Below are positions 6,487 to 7,336 of a stretch of 7,336 bases of DNA, piece by piece. The notes below the pieces were generated by a model. It made no database searches. It was not told where the DNA came from and saw only the letters and a program-made list of their open reading frames with translations. Position numbers and translations under genes: made by a program. Within the stretch, counting starts at the first letter, position 1. Each line of letters starts with the position of its first letter. The stretch comes from Clostridiaceae bacterium (GTDB lineage: Bacteria; Bacillota_A; Clostridia; Clostridiales; Clostridiaceae). The stretch is taken from contig JAQSXU010000161.1 of NCBI GenBank assembly GCA_029256485.1, positions 1 through 7,336 on the forward strand, written 5' to 3'.

Positions 6487-6593
6487 CTATATAGAAAGTA
6501 ATAAATATCTTCACATTGAACTGTCACAAAAGATCCAATTTTCAAGGACTTATGGGACAGCTCAATGTGATTAGATATTTACTTTCTATATAG
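6487..6593. repeat. 107-base imperfect inverted repeat (MITE-like or leader hairpin)
   Basis: The arms 6487-6525 and 6556-6593 begin and end with CTATATAG. They match over CTATATAGAAAGTAA, ATATCT, TCACATTGA and CTGTC, interrupted only by a 3-base bulge (left), a 2-base bulge (right) and one mismatch: 35 paired positions. The 30-base centre can itself fold through TCC/GGA and AAG/CTT. No T-run follows, so it is not a terminator. It could be a non-coding miniature inverted-repeat element with no transposase of its own, or a structured RNA in the leader of the gene at 6650. No clear target-site duplication is seen in the flanks. Confidence 0.7.
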
Positions 6594-6636
6594 AAATGGT
6601 ATAAAAGCAGTAACACATTTTTTATTAATCTTTTTT

Positions 6637-6644
6637 AGGAGGTG
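6637..6644 (+). promoter_or_regulatory. Ribosome binding site that supports a TTG start at 6650
   Basis: AGGAGGTG, a near-perfect match to the 16S rRNA tail, lies five bases before TTG at 6650. The next in-frame Met is 23 residues on, inside the membrane segment, so TTG is the start. Confidence 0.75.
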
Positions 6645-6649
6645 CTCTT

Positions 6650-7003
6650 TTGACAGTAAGAGGTAAAAGAGTATTAATAACAATTGCAGCTTTATTGATT
6701 ACTATTGGGATTATATTTATGTGTACAGATGTACTATATCCAAGAAACAGGATAATCCAAGGGAGCCTTGATGGGAGAGAAGGACTTAAAATAGAGAAAT
6801 ACGAAAAGGATAACTATTTGTATGTTTCCTTTAAACAGCAGAATAAAGAAAATATATTAGAATGTACAAAAGATCAATACGAGTTTATGACAAATGATAA
6901 ACAAATTTATATATTGTACAGAGAGAACTACTTTAATAGAAATAAAGGTAAAATTTTAAAGGTGGATGATGTACCAATATCTAATTATTTTAGGGGAATG
7001 TAG
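6650..7003 (+). CDS. Small membrane-anchored protein, unknown function
   Basis: A 117-residue protein with a TTG start and a near-perfect ribosome binding site. Residues 1-7 are basic (TVRGKR), and residues about 8-25 (VLITIAALLITIGIIFMC) form one membrane-spanning or uncleaved signal segment. The Cys at residue 25 is not in a lipobox context. The remaining roughly 90 residues are charged and tyrosine-rich, with alternating hydrophobic positions (NYLYVSFKQQ; KQIYILYREN) suggesting a small beta domain, probably outside the cell. I recognise no family. It is the only gene downstream of the extended -10 promoter and the long inverted repeat, and it ends in a weak hairpin. Confidence 0.7.
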   Translation: MTVRGKRVLITIAALLITIGIIFMCTDVLYPRNRIIQGSLDGREGLKIEKYEKDNYLYVSFKQQNKENILECTKDQYEFMTNDKQIYILYRENYFNRNKGKILKVDDVPISNYFRGM

Positions 7004-7024
7004 CATATAACTATATATGCTTTT
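7002..7024 (+). terminator. Weak hairpin terminator overlapping the stop codon
   Basis: AGCATATA (7002-7009) pairs with TATATGCT (7014-7021) around a 4-base loop, ending in only four T (7021-7024). It begins within the TAG stop of the preceding gene. The stem is AT-rich, so termination is probably partial. Confidence 0.4.
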
Positions 7025-7067
7025 GTAATTAACAAAAGATTATTTATATTATGCGGAGGAAAAGATA

Positions 7068-7336
7068 ATGAGTGTTGTATCAATTAATGAATATATCAAT
7101 AGTTTAGATGAAAATTCAAAAAAGTACATTTCTGATTTTGTAAATTTTATGAAAACTGAATTTCCTCAGATCGTTCCTAAAATTAGTTTTGCAATGCCAA
7201 TGTGGTGGGCTGGGGTTAAAATGTATGACGGCTATGTAGCAGTTTCAGCAGCAAAAAAGCATTATTCCATACATTTTCATGATGAAAACTATATTTCAAA
7301 GCTGAAAGAAGCACTGCCAAGCTGTACCTTCGGGAA
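7068..7336 (+). CDS. DUF1801 (YdhG/frataxin-like) protein, 3' end outside window
   Basis: The first 89 residues of a protein of the DUF1801 group, which includes Bacillus YdhG, described as a frataxin-like iron chaperone; members are usually about 110-140 residues, so the missing part is short. Matching features are the N-terminal helix INEYINSLDENSKKYISDFV, the FPQIVPKISFAMPMWW segment at about residues 33-48 (the family E/K-I-S-Y/F-x-M-P pattern), the strand YVAVSAAKKHYSIHF, and the start of the last conserved region (LPSCTFG). GGAGGA at 7055-7060 fixes the ATG at 7068. It lies 64 bases after the small membrane-protein gene behind two small overlapping hairpins, and may be partly co-transcribed with it. 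Iron binding is inferred from the family only. Confidence 0.8.
   Translation, partial: MSVVSINEYINSLDENSKKYISDFVNFMKTEFPQIVPKISFAMPMWWAGVKMYDGYVAVSAAKKHYSIHFHDENYISKLKEALPSCTFG

Noticed and set aside
6487..6593. Inverted repeat as a transcription terminator of the wall-protein gene
   Set aside because: A good terminator already exists at 6361-6401, a promoter lies between them, and no T-run follows the right arm.

Overview
The window is low in G+C throughout its genes. It uses A/T-ending codons, strong AGGAGG-type ribosome binding sites and TTG as an occasional start. It also carries tandem aromatic cell-wall-binding repeats and a PAS-GGDEF-HD-GYP protein. Together these point to a low-GC Gram-positive, most likely a Clostridium chromosome. 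No phage, integrase, transposase, CRISPR or toxin-antitoxin gene is visible, and the genes do not form one obvious pathway.

Layout. Positions 10-925 hold three tightly spaced plus-strand genes, probably one operon: a flavodoxin-family protein and two very small membrane proteins (56 and 58 residues). A well-formed sigma-A type promoter (1001-1029) then drives a 601-residue cyclic-di-GMP enzyme (1125-2930). It has two PAS-like sensor regions, a GGDEF cyclase domain with its inhibitory RxxD site, and an HD-GYP phosphodiesterase domain with intact motifs. Next come a SnoaL/NTF2-like small protein (3073-3444) and an unrecognised lipoprotein (3627-4472) closed by a strong hairpin terminator (4544-4581).

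Positions 4588-4909 are a compositional oddity. A roughly 110-base core is 58% G+C, and there are overlapping open frames on both strands, neither with a convincing ribosome binding site; it looks like a gene remnant or acquired fragment. About 300 bases without a supported gene follow. A secreted choline-binding-type wall protein (5224-6312) comes next, built on a 237-base internal duplication and a separate C-terminal domain, and it ends in its own terminator (6361-6401).

The last region has an extended -10 promoter (6443-6471). Just downstream is a 107-base imperfect inverted repeat (6487-6593), which would lie in the 5' leader of a small membrane-anchored protein gene (6650-7003). The window ends inside a DUF1801 (YdhG/frataxin-like) gene starting at 7068.

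The clearest functional theme is environmental sensing and the cell surface: a c-di-GMP switch protein, a wall-bound protein, a lipoprotein and several small membrane proteins. Each appears to be its own transcription unit, so a joint system is not demonstrated. The feature most worth following up is the long inverted repeat at 6487-6593.
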